64,000 bases of DNA, taken from the NCBI GenBank assembly GCA_038131795.1, contig JAYPQE010000003.1:1054001-1118000 (forward strand), written 5' to 3'. The stretch comes from Eutrophobius brisbanensis. GTDB lineage: Bacteria > Pseudomonadota > Gammaproteobacteria > Eutrophobiales > Eutrophobiaceae. A program made the position numbers and the translations under genes. Shown here one piece after another: positions 1-8,065 of the stretch. The notes under the pieces were generated by a model. That model made no database searches. It saw only the letters and a program-made list of their open reading frames with translations, and had not been told where the DNA came from. Position 1 is the first letter of the stretch. Every line of letters begins with the position of its first letter.

Positions 1-1
1 A

Positions 2-145
2 AGAGACGCCTGGCTGTTTTGTATGCAAAAGGCCGTTGAAGAACAACCCTTTGCAGATTCTTTCAAGATATATCTTATGGATCAGTTAGCGATTCCTGCA
101 GAGCGGATCCGACAGGTTTGTGAATTAAGAAAGTCCAGCGATTAA
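2..145 (+). CDS. C-terminal end of a probable group II truncated hemoglobin (5' end outside window)
   Basis: An open frame enters from the left edge and ends at TAA 143-145, giving 47 residues. It begins RDAWLFCMQKAVEE and ends in a helix rich in Arg, Glu and Gln. The RDAW-x-x-CM-x-x-A pattern matches the G/H-helix end of group II truncated hemoglobins (YjbI type), small heme proteins that bind oxygen or NO. That family assignment rests only on this tail; the heme-binding E and F helices lie outside the window. An alternative is any alpha-helical protein with a chance match. Confidence 0.5.
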   Translation, partial: RDAWLFCMQKAVEEQPFADSFKIYLMDQLAIPAERIRQVCELRKSSD

Positions 146-513
146 TATTTGTACGCGCTTTGCGCGTTTAATAATTCAATTTGGATTCCGGATATTTGCT
201 GCGCAAATTTCCATCGTTAGGTCCGTAAACGGTGCATCCATGCACCACTTCTCGGAATGACGAAAAAACAATCCACGTCGTCCTCGCAGATTGTAGTCGG
301 GGGCCCATACAGAAACAAAAAGGGCTCATAAGTAATTGGTCCCTATATTACTTAAGTCTCGTCATTCTGGCGCATAGCCTGCCCCGGTATGTTGTTGGGC
401 CGGAGCCAGAATCTAATCTAACGAATCTAGCCGCAGGCGACACTATTTTTTCTTTTTCTTGACGTCCGTAATGTATATTTTTTACTCATAAGCTATTATT
501 TAATATTACGACT
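146..513. repeat. Intergenic mosaic of palindromic dispersed repeats
   Basis: No credible gene. It contains ACGCGCTTTGCGCG at about 153-166. A composite unit at 181-262 begins GGATTCCGGATATTTG and includes the perfect palindrome GGTGCATCCATGCACC (231-246). It is followed by GTCGGGGGCCCATACAG-type sequence also seen in other gaps of the first 21 kb. The 181-262 unit recurs inverted at 12107-12187. The 76-codon frame at 232-462 is repeat-derived. Confidence 0.75.
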
Positions 514-924
514 ATGATACCCCATGACACCCACAGCAAACTGGTCGGCTATATCCTCTGGATATTTGGATTCATGGGTGCACACCGCTTCTATTATGGT
601 CGCCCAATAAGTCGCACTATCTATTTTTTCACCCTGGGTTTGTTATTGATAGGCTGGCTGCTAGATCTGTTTCTTATCCCTGGGATGGACCGCGATGCGA
701 GCAACCGATTCAGTGCCGGGGTAAAAAGTTATAATGTCACCTTGATCCTGCTGACCTTCCTTGGCATCTTTTGGATTCACCGGTTTTATCTGGGCAAATG
801 GATGACCGGCATCATCTGGCTGTTGACCGGTAGTCTGGTCCTAATCGGTTACCTCTATGATTACTGGACCCTCAATGAACAAATCGATAAGGTCAATAAC
901 GAAATCAAGTTAATCACATCGTAG
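514..924 (+). CDS. TM2-domain membrane protein (duplicated TM2 unit)
   Basis: The 136-residue protein is nearly all membrane helix. It has two tandem TM2-type units: the first (about residues 8-60) carries FMGAHRFYYG and a GLLLIGWLLDLF hairpin, the second (about 70-120) carries FWIHRFYLGKW and LVLIGYLYDYW. The G-x-HRFY-x-G motif between two helices is the TM2 hallmark. Most bacterial TM2 proteins have one unit, so this is an internal duplication. Function of the family is unknown. It stands alone between repeat blocks, and no clear Shine-Dalgarno precedes ATG 514. Confidence 0.85.
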   Translation: MIPHDTHSKLVGYILWIFGFMGAHRFYYGRPISRTIYFFTLGLLLIGWLLDLFLIPGMDRDASNRFSAGVKSYNVTLILLTFLGIFWIHRFYLGKWMTGIIWLLTGSLVLIGYLYDYWTLNEQIDKVNNEIKLITS

Positions 925-1374
925 GGTAATTCACGAATTAATATTGACCGCGCTTTGCGCGTTTATTCAACTGGACTGGATTCCCATGTTCGCGGGAATA
1001 ACAGGGAGATAGCTATCGTTATGCCGGGCGTGACCCGGCACCCAATCAATTTAATGTTCGGCCTTTGGTCGCACTATTATGACCCCATCCTACCTTCCCT
1101 ATGGAAAGGGGATGCTGGCTTTCGCCAGTATGACGGAAGTTACTTAGTCGTCATTCCTGTATTCATGCAACAGTTCTTCAGTGTTCAATCGAAATAATGT
1201 GCGTCGTAGCGCACCCTTTTCCTCCTTACACCTCACTCCTGCCTCCTCAAATTGTGTAAAGCCGTCATGCCGGGCTTGACCCGGCATCCAATCTGATGAT
1301 TTGCGCGAAGCGCACCCGTTAATTCCTCACTCCTCACTCCTCTCTTCTCACTTTTAATATAAAATACCCCCACC
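925..1374. repeat. Intergenic repeat block with palindromes and CTCCTCA-type heptamer tracts
   Basis: There is no supported gene. Palindromic units include CGCGCTTTGCGCG near 948-960, GCCGGGCGTGACCCGGC at about 1023-1039, GATGCTGGCTTTCGCCAG (about 1110-1127) and GCCGGGCTTGACCCGGC (about 1270-1286). Two C-rich tracts of imperfect 7-bp repeats lie at about 1220-1250 and 1323-1351; the second ends 23 bp before the next gene. The frame at 955-1197 is made of repeat translations (VMPGVTRHP type). Confidence 0.75.
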
Positions 1375-2103
1375 ATGACCATCGACTACTCCATCGTCAT
1401 ACCTGCCTACAACGAGGAAGACTACCTTACGGAAACGCTTACTGCCTTACACGAAGCCATGTTGCAAATAGGGCTGCATGGCGAACTCATCGTGGTAGAC
1501 AACAACTCCAACGACAAAACTGCCTGCATCGCAGACAACCAGGGGGCGACGGTGGTGTTCGAGCCCATTAATCACATCTCCCGGGCGCGTAACGCCGGGG
1601 CAAAACATGCCCAGGGTCGTTACCTCATCTTTGTGGATGCCGATACAAACATTCCACCTGAATTACTGCAACAGGCCCTGGCCAATCTTGAAAGTGGTGG
1701 CATCATCGGTGGTGGCGCCTATGTGTCCGGCAATATTCCCTTGAGATTTTCGATGCGTATATTACTAAACACCTGGAACCGGGTTTCCATTATCACCCGT
1801 AACGCCGCCGGCAGTTTCATATATTGCCAACGCGATGCGTTTGAAAGTATTGGTGGGTTCAGTGAAGGTGTCTATGCCAGTGAAGAGATATGGCTTTCAC
1901 GAAAGTTAAAAAAGCTGGGGCGCAAACAAAAGCAAAAATTCAAGATCATCAAACACCCACCCGTGATTACCTCTATGCGTAAGATGCAGTGGTATTCTCC
2001 CCTACGCATCTATCTATATCTATTCATGATCGCCATATTTCCCTTTTCGGTGCGCTTTAAGGCATTATGTACATTCTGGTACCGTAAACCTGAAAACAAC
2101 TAA
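1375..2103 (+). CDS. Family 2 glycosyltransferase
   Basis: A GT-A fold glycosyltransferase of 242 residues. The N-terminus YSIVIPAYNEEDYL is the typical GT2 start, VVDNNSNDKT forms the nucleotide-sugar loop, and FVDADTNIP (about residues 83-91) carries the DxD metal/nucleotide motif. EEIWLSRKLKKLG near 164-176 resembles the acceptor-side ED motif. The C-terminus has a hydrophobic stretch (LYLFMIAIFPFSV) that probably binds membrane. The sugar donor and acceptor cannot be told from sequence. It is followed after 2 bp by the GATase frame, so the two are probably cotranscribed. Confidence 0.85.
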   Translation: MTIDYSIVIPAYNEEDYLTETLTALHEAMLQIGLHGELIVVDNNSNDKTACIADNQGATVVFEPINHISRARNAGAKHAQGRYLIFVDADTNIPPELLQQALANLESGGIIGGGAYVSGNIPLRFSMRILLNTWNRVSIITRNAAGSFIYCQRDAFESIGGFSEGVYASEEIWLSRKLKKLGRKQKQKFKIIKHPPVITSMRKMQWYSPLRIYLYLFMIAIFPFSVRFKALCTFWYRKPENN

Positions 2104-2105
2104 TC

Positions 2106-2864
2106 ATGCCACATCAACCTCAGACCAAACCCATATTGATCCTGCAGCTGCGCCCGGAAGATATCACCTCTGACAGTGAGTACGGCTGTTTTCTGAAATA
2201 CGGCAAACTCAATGCCGATTACACTCACAGAATATGAATCGAAAAAAATGGTATCCCCAACGATCTTAATATTAACGATTATGCCGCCATCATAGTGGGC
2301 GGCAGCCCCTTCGACATCAGCACACCCGAAGGAGAAAAATCAGACATACAAAAGAAGATAGAGGGGGATTTCGACTGGTTGTTATCGCAGGTCGTCGCCA
2401 AAGATTTCCCCTTTCTCGGAGCCTGTTCCGGCAATGGCCTATTAGGAAAACATCTGGGCACCCCCATCTCCACAACCTATGGAGAGGCGGTGGGTTGTGT
2501 CACACTGAGCCTGACTGACGCGGGAAAACAAGATCAATTACTAAAAGGTTTTCCTGATCAAATTGATGTACTACTGGGTCACAAAGAGGCGGTCGATACT
2601 ATTCCTGAAGGTGCAACCTTACTGATCAGCGGTGATACCTGCCCGGTACAGTTGTTCAGGGTGGGTAACAATGTCTATGCCACCCAGTTCCATCCCGAGG
2701 CCGATGCGGATGAATTTAGAGTACGCATCGACTCCTACCAACATCATGGTTATTTTGGGCCCCATGAAGCTAATGCATTAAAAGCAAGAGTGGGAATAAA
2801 ACAAACACCCTATGCCCAGGAGATCCTCAGACGGTTTGTTCAGCGGTATTTAGGATCAGCGTAA
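2106..2864 (+). pseudogene. Class I glutamine amidotransferase-like gene with in-frame TGA at 2235-2237
   Basis: One frame runs from ATG 2106 to TAA 2862-2864 and reads as a GMP-synthase-like class I glutamine amidotransferase of about 252 residues. Codon 44 is TGA in the context HRI-stop-IEKNGIP. Homology-like sequence continues on both sides, so a CGA (Arg) to TGA change is the simplest explanation. The second part has GACSGNG (nucleophile Cys about residue 107), the oxyanion strand AAIIVGGSPFDIS and TQFHPEADADEF (His/Glu of the triad). Typical members carry GxCxGxQ; here the last position is Asn. The downstream piece could restart at GTG 2295 but would lack the first strands of the fold. 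Possible causes are a real nonsense mutation, recoding or a base-call error. Confidence 0.75.
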
Positions 2865-2892
2865 AACTCATTTTCACACTGCTCCCAGATCA

Positions 2893-4503
2893 CTATGGCT
2901 CTCCTGCCAGCGCCGGTGTGGTATGCGGTGCTCTGCGGTGCTGTGTTCCCTGCTCAAAGGCATAGCCTAACCTGAGCAGTGTCCCTTCCGTAAACGGCCT
3001 GCCAAGAAACTCAAGGCCCACGGGCAAGCCCTCAGGGGTAAACCCGGCGGGCACTACCAGTGCCGGAAAACCCAGCGCTGGACTCAGTCGCCGATTGTTT
3101 CCCAGCGCAGTGGCCCCTTCCGGTTCCGGATTGGTCATTACATCATCGGCAATAACTGAAGGTGGATGATCAAATGTGGCATATACCAGGGCGTCCAGGT
3201 CCTGATCTGCCATTATCTTCAATACCAGTTGTCTCAGTTCTTCTTTGTTTTTAAGTATACTCAGGTAGCCCGGGTCATCCATGGTTTTACCCACATTAGC
3301 CATCAACCGGGTCGCGCGCCGGGGCACTACCTTCCCCGTGAGTAGAATGTCCTGCACCGTTTTTGCCGGGGCATTGGGATGATCTCCCAGGTAACGGTCC
3401 ATGGCCTGTTCCGTCTCATAGACATTGGCACCATGAATCCTGCCAACGCGTGCCCGAACATCATCAATGGTCACGGGATCCACCACCTCGGCACCCAGAC
3501 CCTCAAGTGCTGCGATGGCCGTATCAATGACGGCCCTGACTTTTTTATAATCGTCTGAATCCGGATCCGCATTTCTGTCCATGGGTTCACGGATCACACC
3601 AATGCGCGCACCAATCAAGCCATTATCACGCAGGAAACTTGTATAAGAGTCAGGTACGTTGCCAATGGTATAAGCGGTAATGGGGTCATTGGGATCATAA
3701 CCGGCAATCACATCCAGCATAATGGCAGCGTCCCTTACCGTACGGGTTATGGGCCCCAAGGTGTCTGTGGTGGGTCTGGCCGGCATCATTCCGAACCGAC
3801 TCACCAATGGCAAGGTCGGTCTGAGCCCCACCAGGCTACCCACAGAGGCCGGACCGCGGATGGAACCCCCGGTATCCTCGGCAACGCCCAGGACGGCATA
3901 ATTCGCAGCGATACCCGCACCGGTACCGGCCGAGGATCCACTGGGATTGCGTGTGGGGTCATAGGGATTTCTCACCACACCAAAGGCAGACCCCATAAAA
4001 CTGGTGGCGAATTCACCCATGGTAGTCTTGCCAATGATGATCGCCCCGGCCTCTTTCAGCCGGGTGACAATGGTCGCGTCCCGTTCCGGTATAAATCCGT
4101 CAAACACCGCCGATCCATAGGTAGTGGGTATGTCGCTGGTCTCTACCTGGTCCTTTACCAGGGTGGGAATACAATGCAAAGGACCTGTGGGCCCGGATGA
4201 TTGATAGGCCTCGTCCATCTGATTCGCAGTCTCTATCACATTTGGATTGAGAGTCTGAATAGCATTTAGATTCGGACCTTTCTTGTCGTATGCCTCTATT
4301 CGGTCCAAATATAACCCGACTAATTGCCGGCAGGTGAGTTCACCAGATTGAAAGGCCGAATGTATTTCGGCGATGGTGGCCTCCGGAAGATGAAATGAAT
4401 CCCGACTGTTCGCACCGCGCATCCCCTGGGCGGCCACAGATCCAACCTGACCTGCCATACAAAAGATGGCTAATAGAAATAAACTTAAACGCTTAGCTGA
4501 CAT
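2893..4503 (-). CDS. Secreted amidase, amidase-signature (GatA/AmiE) family
   Basis: A 536-residue amidase-signature enzyme with an N-terminal signal peptide (about residues 1-26, ending SVAAQ), so probably periplasmic. The Ser-cisSer-Lys triad is visible: Lys117 in LVKDQVE, the cis-Ser in NPSGSSAGTGAG (about 190) and the nucleophile in DTGGSIRGPAS (about Ser214). These enzymes hydrolyse amide bonds of small carboxamides or peptides; the export signal rules out a GatA role in tRNA amidation. It stands alone, oppositely oriented to the GATase frame and 28 bp from it. The substrate is unknown. Confidence 0.88.
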   Translation of the reverse strand: MSAKRLSLFLLAIFCMAGQVGSVAAQGMRGANSRDSFHLPEATIAEIHSAFQSGELTCRQLVGLYLDRIEAYDKKGPNLNAIQTLNPNVIETANQMDEAYQSSGPTGPLHCIPTLVKDQVETSDIPTTYGSAVFDGFIPERDATIVTRLKEAGAIIIGKTTMGEFATSFMGSAFGVVRNPYDPTRNPSGSSAGTGAGIAANYAVLGVAEDTGGSIRGPASVGSLVGLRPTLPLVSRFGMMPARPTTDTLGPITRTVRDAAIMLDVIAGYDPNDPITAYTIGNVPDSYTSFLRDNGLIGARIGVIREPMDRNADPDSDDYKKVRAVIDTAIAALEGLGAEVVDPVTIDDVRARVGRIHGANVYETEQAMDRYLGDHPNAPAKTVQDILLTGKVVPRRATRLMANVGKTMDDPGYLSILKNKEELRQLVLKIMADQDLDALVYATFDHPPSVIADDVMTNPEPEGATALGNNRRLSPALGFPALVVPAGFTPEGLPVGLEFLGRPFTEGTLLRLGYAFEQGTQHRRAPHTTPALAGEP

Positions 4504-4563
4504 TGAAACTCCCCCTATTCAAATATAACTTTATTATATTCATAAAATTCTGCGCTGACCCCA

Positions 4564-5304
4564 TTAAATCAATACCCTTACAATTAATATAGTCCCCATC
4601 AACATCAATAACCCCAGTACCATTCTGCGGAACAGCGCCTCGGATACCCGCCTTCGGATCCGTCCACCAAGATACACCCCCAGTGCCACCGGGAGTATGC
4701 CGGCAATAGACAACGACATCATAGGCAGCGTGAACAGCCCAATCGTACTGAAGCCGGTAATCATGACCAACGTATTAAAGCTAAAGGCACAATTCATGGT
4801 CTGCACCAGGACATTTCTATCCATCTTCAATGACAACAGGAATGGCATGATGGGCATGATCTGCGAACCGGTGATACCGTTCACCATACCACTGATCACG
4901 CCAACCGGGACAAGCAGAACTTTTTCAATTCTTTCCGACAGGTGCATCACCTCAATCCGAAAGGCCCATAGACTATAGATAAGCATGATGATCCCAAGGA
5001 TCAATCGCGGGCCGTCACTGCCACTGTTATTGAGAAATAGGATACCGATAACCAGGCCTGGTAACGCACTTAAAATTAATACCCAGAACCGTTTGAGGGA
5101 CTCAAAAAAGTGCCCTACTTCCAGCATCACAATGAAATTGCTGGAGAGTGACGGCAGGAATACCAGGGGAATGGCCAGCTTCGGCTCCAGGAACATGGCC
5201 AACAGACCAAGACAAATGGTGGAAAATCCCAGCCCCGAGATCCCCTTCAAGAACGCCGAAATAAAATACGCCCCGATGACAATAAAGATGATCTCAATAC
5301 TCAT
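4564..5304 (-). CDS. TauE/SafE family membrane exporter
   Basis: 246 residues with about eight hydrophobic helices. The first half has FISAFLKGISGLGFSTICLGLLA, the second GVISGMVNGITGSQIMPIMPFLLSL; these two related G-rich helices are the internal repeat of the TauE/SafE family. Members move sulfite, sulfoacetate or other organosulfur anions, or are of unknown use. A second member lies at 9883-10611. With the sulfite dehydrogenase at 44.9-46.3 kb a sulfur-anion role is reasonable but not shown. Confidence 0.85.
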   Translation of the reverse strand: MSIEIIFIVIGAYFISAFLKGISGLGFSTICLGLLAMFLEPKLAIPLVFLPSLSSNFIVMLEVGHFFESLKRFWVLILSALPGLVIGILFLNNSGSDGPRLILGIIMLIYSLWAFRIEVMHLSERIEKVLLVPVGVISGMVNGITGSQIMPIMPFLLSLKMDRNVLVQTMNCAFSFNTLVMITGFSTIGLFTLPMMSLSIAGILPVALGVYLGGRIRRRVSEALFRRMVLGLLMLMGTILIVRVLI

Positions 5305-5402
5305 AGACGAAAAACATGAAGAAATGTCTGAAATATAGCCATTCTATACCAATTTTAATAAAGTCCCTGATTATCCACTATTTTTGGCCCAACTATTGAT
5401 AT

Positions 5403-5450
5403 TTGCATGTAACATAAACTGCGTTACAATATATAGCGTTTTACGTTACA
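5403..5450 (+). promoter_or_regulatory. Candidate promoter with overlapping TGTAAC/GTTACA operator repeats
   Basis: Upstream of the ribbon-helix-helix gene an inverted repeat TGTAAC-N9-GTTACA spans 5408-5428. A further direct GTTACA copy lies at 5445-5450, two helical turns after the first GTTACA. A -10-like TACAAT (5425-5430) sits inside the right arm. Repeated short half-sites overlapping a promoter are typical of autoregulation by ribbon-helix-helix proteins; binding here is inferred. Confidence 0.5.
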
Positions 5451-5457
5451 TAAAAAT

Positions 5458-5649
5458 ATGGCTGCTAATAAAACATCCACATTAAATCTTCGTATCAACC
5501 CGGGGATTAAAGAGGCCGTTCGGCACGCTGCCGAACTTGAGCACCGCAGTATTGCGAATTTCGTTGAATTTCTGATCCGCAAGCATTGCAAAGAACAAGG
5601 CATCTCCATTCCTGAACAACGACCACTTTTTGGGGAAAGTAATGAATAG
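5458..5649 (+). CDS. Ribbon-helix-helix DNA-binding protein
   Basis: This is a 63-residue protein. The strand TSTLNLRINPGIKEAV followed by two helices (AAELEHRSIANFVEFLIRKHC) is the MetJ/Arc ribbon-helix-helix pattern seen in antitoxins and plasmid repressors. Its stop overlaps the start of the next gene by 8 nt (ATGAATAG), so the two should be translationally coupled. Inverted half-sites just upstream suggest autoregulation. It could be an antitoxin or a partition-type repressor; the partner gives the better clue. Confidence 0.75.
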   Translation: MAANKTSTLNLRINPGIKEAVRHAAELEHRSIANFVEFLIRKHCKEQGISIPEQRPLFGESNE

Positions 5650-5896
5650 CAAGATATTAAAAGCCTTGATCGAGGCCGGGGCCATCAAAAAAATGGCAAT
5701 CATAGGAGAAGGGAGTTTCTTTCGCGTGGAGGTCTCTACTCCAGGGGGGACCAACACCATTGAAACGCTGGATGGAAAATTAAAAACCTGGCACAGCCTT
5801 GATTCAGCAGCGAGGTGGGTCCGCCAACATGGAATCGGGCAATGTGATGTCAATATAAGCCGTTGGCAACCCGATCAAAGAGGTATGAGGTTGTAA
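5642..5896 (+). CDS. Small protein resembling plasmid ParC-family partition-associated proteins
   Basis: 84 residues from ATG 5642, which overlaps the end of the RHH gene. A start 12 nt further up is possible but lacks the coupling overlap. The layout (KALIEAGAIKKMAIIGEG near the N-terminus, an alternating beta region RVEVSTPGG, then KTWHSLDSAARWVRQHGIG and CDVNISRWQPDQRG) resembles the short ParC family partition-associated proteins found on broad-host-range plasmids. That resemblance is from memory of the family pattern and is moderate. No toxin catalytic motif is visible. The pair may be a relic of an integrated plasmid or a toxin-antitoxin-like module. Confidence 0.55.
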   Translation: MNSKILKALIEAGAIKKMAIIGEGSFFRVEVSTPGGTNTIETLDGKLKTWHSLDSAARWVRQHGIGQCDVNISRWQPDQRGMRL

Positions 5897-5937
5897 TAAT
5901 AATTTTACAGGCGTTTCAATGATAGCCCCCTGGTCCC

Positions 5938-6153
5938 TTAGACCCAACCAGGTTTCCATTTAGTTGCAGACTTTAATTCTTGCCAATCGATGCTTTCCTG
6001 TCGTTTGGACAATATCGCTTCAATCACACATAAACAAACCTGACCGTCTTCATCATATTCGACATCAGTGACGATAAAATGCTTTTCCTTATTTTGCGGC
6101 ATAACCGCTGTCCATTTACTGTTTAGCAATTTTTTTGGAGATAATCTGTTCAT
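5938..6153 (-). CDS. TIGR02450 family Trp-rich protein
   Basis: This small cytoplasmic protein of 71 residues starts MNRLSPKKLLNSKWTAV and ends KWKPGWV. The conserved frame is NRLSPKKLLxSKWTA, then NKEKHFIV, then CVIEAILSKR and a Trp-containing tail; function is unknown. ATG 6153 is chosen over the upstream GTG at 6162 because the family begins at NRLSPKKL and a GGAAAG sits upstream. It is convergent with the ParC-like gene. Confidence 0.8.
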   Translation of the reverse strand: MNRLSPKKLLNSKWTAVMPQNKEKHFIVTDVEYDEDGQVCLCVIEAILSKRQESIDWQELKSATKWKPGWV

Positions 6154-6263
6154 AGGTAACACTTTCCAAAATTAAACCGTGGCTTATCCGCTGTTTTCGT
6201 CGTACTCTTGCATAAATAAAGGCGCAAACTTGCGCAAGCGTTCATCGCTGACGCGACCGGAAC

Positions 6264-6342
6264 TGACCTGCCCCCAGTAACGGTACCACTTTCAAAGTTA
6301 GGATTTGGTTTTAATTTACTACTATACTCCTTGATGTGTTGG
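6264..6342 (+). repeat. First copy of a 79-bp direct repeat (IS end)
   Basis: The 79 bp starting TGACCTGCCCCCAGTAACGG are repeated almost exactly at 6391-6469, 127 bp further on. The TGACCTGCCCCC start looks like a terminal inverted repeat of an IS3-group element. This copy is not attached to transposase sequence, whereas the second is. A tandem or abortive insertion, or deletion between two elements, would explain it. Confidence 0.7.
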
Positions 6343-6390
6343 TAGATGACGTTATTGGTTGGCCTAGAGCTGATAAATTAATGGAAGACT

Positions 6391-6590
6391 TGACCTGCCC
6401 CCAGTAACGGTACCACTTTCAAAGTTAGGATTTGGGTTTAATTTACTACTGTACTCCTTGATGTGTTGGCATGACAAGTCGTGGTGATTTTATCTCTGTC
6501 ATCACTGTCTGCGGTGCCGGTGACCGGTAGTTTAGTGAGCTGTGTGGCCGGACTTCGTTGTTTTGCTGGTTGCTGTACCTCAATTCTTTT
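6391..6590 (-). mobile_element. Remnant of an IS3-family element: element end plus 3' end of transposase
   Basis: On the minus strand, 6590 down to the stop at 6446-6448 reads KELRYSNQQ, NNEVRPHSSLNYRSPAP and a short tail ending HQGVQ. NxxRPHSSLxYxSPA is the C-terminal signature of the rve integrase domain in IS3-family transposases. The rest of the transposase is missing; upstream of about 6590 the frame runs into a stop and unrelated sequence. The element end TGACCTGCCCCC lies at 6391. This is a dead fragment. Confidence 0.8.
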
Positions 6591-6592
6591 GT

Positions 6593-6811
6593 ATCGATAG
6601 GGTCTGAATCAGTTGATTCAAACCCGATTCATTTGAAATAAAGTGCGCCATAGGCGCACATTTTATCGATTAGATTTCGGGTCAAGCCCGGAATGACGAC
6701 GGAGTAGAAACCGTCATTCAGGCGAAGGCATTCTTATTCTCTCCATACTTGATGATGCCTCCACCCCCATTTTTATTTTATAATTTCAGGATACTCGAAC
6801 AACACGGAGCT
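6593..6811. repeat. Palindromic repeat block upstream of the CMD lipoprotein
   Basis: The block includes GTGCGCCATAGGCGCAC at about 6642-6658 and GGGTCAAGCCCGGAATGAC at about 6679-6697, the same family as other gaps in the first 21 kb. The rest (to 6811) holds no recognisable promoter. The open frame upstream of ATG 6812 encodes no plausible protein start. Confidence 0.6.
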
Positions 6812-8002
6812 ATGATGAAACAAAACCGCCTGCTCGCACTGACCTTGATCATATCCACACTCTGGCTCGTTGCCTGTACCCATGTCACCGCACAGGGCAG
6901 TCCCGGCCTGCCACCGGATGTGTATGCTGATTCCAGAAATCGTCTGCCGCTTCCCGTGCGCGATGAACTCGATGCACGACACAAAGAGACCTACGATGCC
7001 ATCATCGAACGTACCGGATCTGTGGAAGGCTTGCGCAGTATAGAATGGATCGCACTGCACGGTAGCTCGGGCAATGTTCGCTTCGAGTCCCCCGCCGGTC
7101 GTCGTCTCATTGAACTGGCCATCCTGGTGGGTGCACGCCACAACCAGCAGAACTTTGAGTGGTCACTACATGTGGGTGCAGCAATAGACGAGGGCCTGGA
7201 GATGCATATTATCGACATCGTCAGGCTAAAGCAGCCACCCGTGGGCATCGGTGAGAAGGAAACCGCCATCATTACCCTGGGCCGGGAGATGAATGAGCAA
7301 CACCGCGTATCACCAGAGACCTTTGCCCGTGCGCACAGGGCACTCGGCACGGTGTCACTGGTTGACCTTGCTGTGACCCTGGCGTATCGCTCCAACCAGA
7401 CGAACCTGGTCTGGGTAGACCAGCACATGCCGCTGGGTTATGAGGTCCAGGCAGAGCTGCCTATTGAGATCATCGAGTCACCGCCCGACATCTTCCCGCA
7501 ATCGCGCAGCCGATTGCGCCAGAAAGAAGGCCAGCGCCCGCCGACACCTGACCGTACCCTCGCGCCCTATGGCATGGGCCCGGGACAGATTGCCCTTACC
7601 CAGACCGGCGGCAAGTACCTGGACATCATGGTGGGCAAACCCCTGCGCGCCCTCGCCCGTCTGGTCACCGCACGCATACTCAACCAGCAGGTGATGTGGA
7701 CAATGACTGAACCACAGGCCCGCGAACTGGGCCTTCGCAATGCGGCAATAGAAGTGGCGCGGGATAACAAACCCACCACCGGCCTCACCGAGAGAGAGGC
7801 CATGGTCATACAGATGGGCCGCGAGTTACTGAGCGACCACCGTGTCAAACCAGCGACCTATGTAAAGGCCGTAGACCTGTTCGGCGAACGTGATGCATTG
7901 GACCTGGCCACAGAAATCGGCGAACACGCCCGAGAAGCCGGCATTCTGACTATTTTCGATCAGCAGCTACCGGAAGGTGTACAGCCATTATTGTCTATGT
8001 AA
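6812..8002 (+). CDS. Lipoprotein with two carboxymuconolactone decarboxylase-like domains
   Basis: 396 residues from ATG 6812 (MMKQNRLLAL). An earlier ATG at 6749 would put a poor N-terminus ahead of a clear lipoprotein signal with lipobox LVAC (about residues 19-22). Two alkylhydroperoxidase/CMD-like domains follow. The first has the ARHNQQNFEWSLHVGAA helix with the W-x-x-H pattern. The second has RILNQQVMWTMTEPQARELG, where the His is replaced, so it is degenerate. Each half repeats GEKETAIITLGREM / TEREAMVIQMGREL. CMD proteins act as peroxidases or decarboxylases; the usual CxxC is not visible. Anchored in a membrane, its role is unknown. Confidence 0.75.
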   Translation: MMKQNRLLALTLIISTLWLVACTHVTAQGSPGLPPDVYADSRNRLPLPVRDELDARHKETYDAIIERTGSVEGLRSIEWIALHGSSGNVRFESPAGRRLIELAILVGARHNQQNFEWSLHVGAAIDEGLEMHIIDIVRLKQPPVGIGEKETAIITLGREMNEQHRVSPETFARAHRALGTVSLVDLAVTLAYRSNQTNLVWVDQHMPLGYEVQAELPIEIIESPPDIFPQSRSRLRQKEGQRPPTPDRTLAPYGMGPGQIALTQTGGKYLDIMVGKPLRALARLVTARILNQQVMWTMTEPQARELGLRNAAIEVARDNKPTTGLTEREAMVIQMGRELLSDHRVKPATYVKAVDLFGERDALDLATEIGEHAREAGILTIFDQQLPEGVQPLLSM

Positions 8003-8065
8003 TGCGTCATACTGGCGCATGCAAGGCCAGGATGTAACAGATGTTGATTTAGAGGATTACCATTA

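Noticed and set aside
232..462. Open frame of 76 codons near the left edge
   Set aside because: Made of dispersed repeat sequence; no ribosome site or domain.
955..1197. Open frame with VMPGVTRHP-type translation
   Set aside because: This peptide is the known artefact of reading the CCGGGCNTGACCCGG palindromes; not a gene.
7440..7694. Arg/Ser-rich frame inside the CMD lipoprotein gene
   Set aside because: Alternate-frame shadow of a well supported gene.
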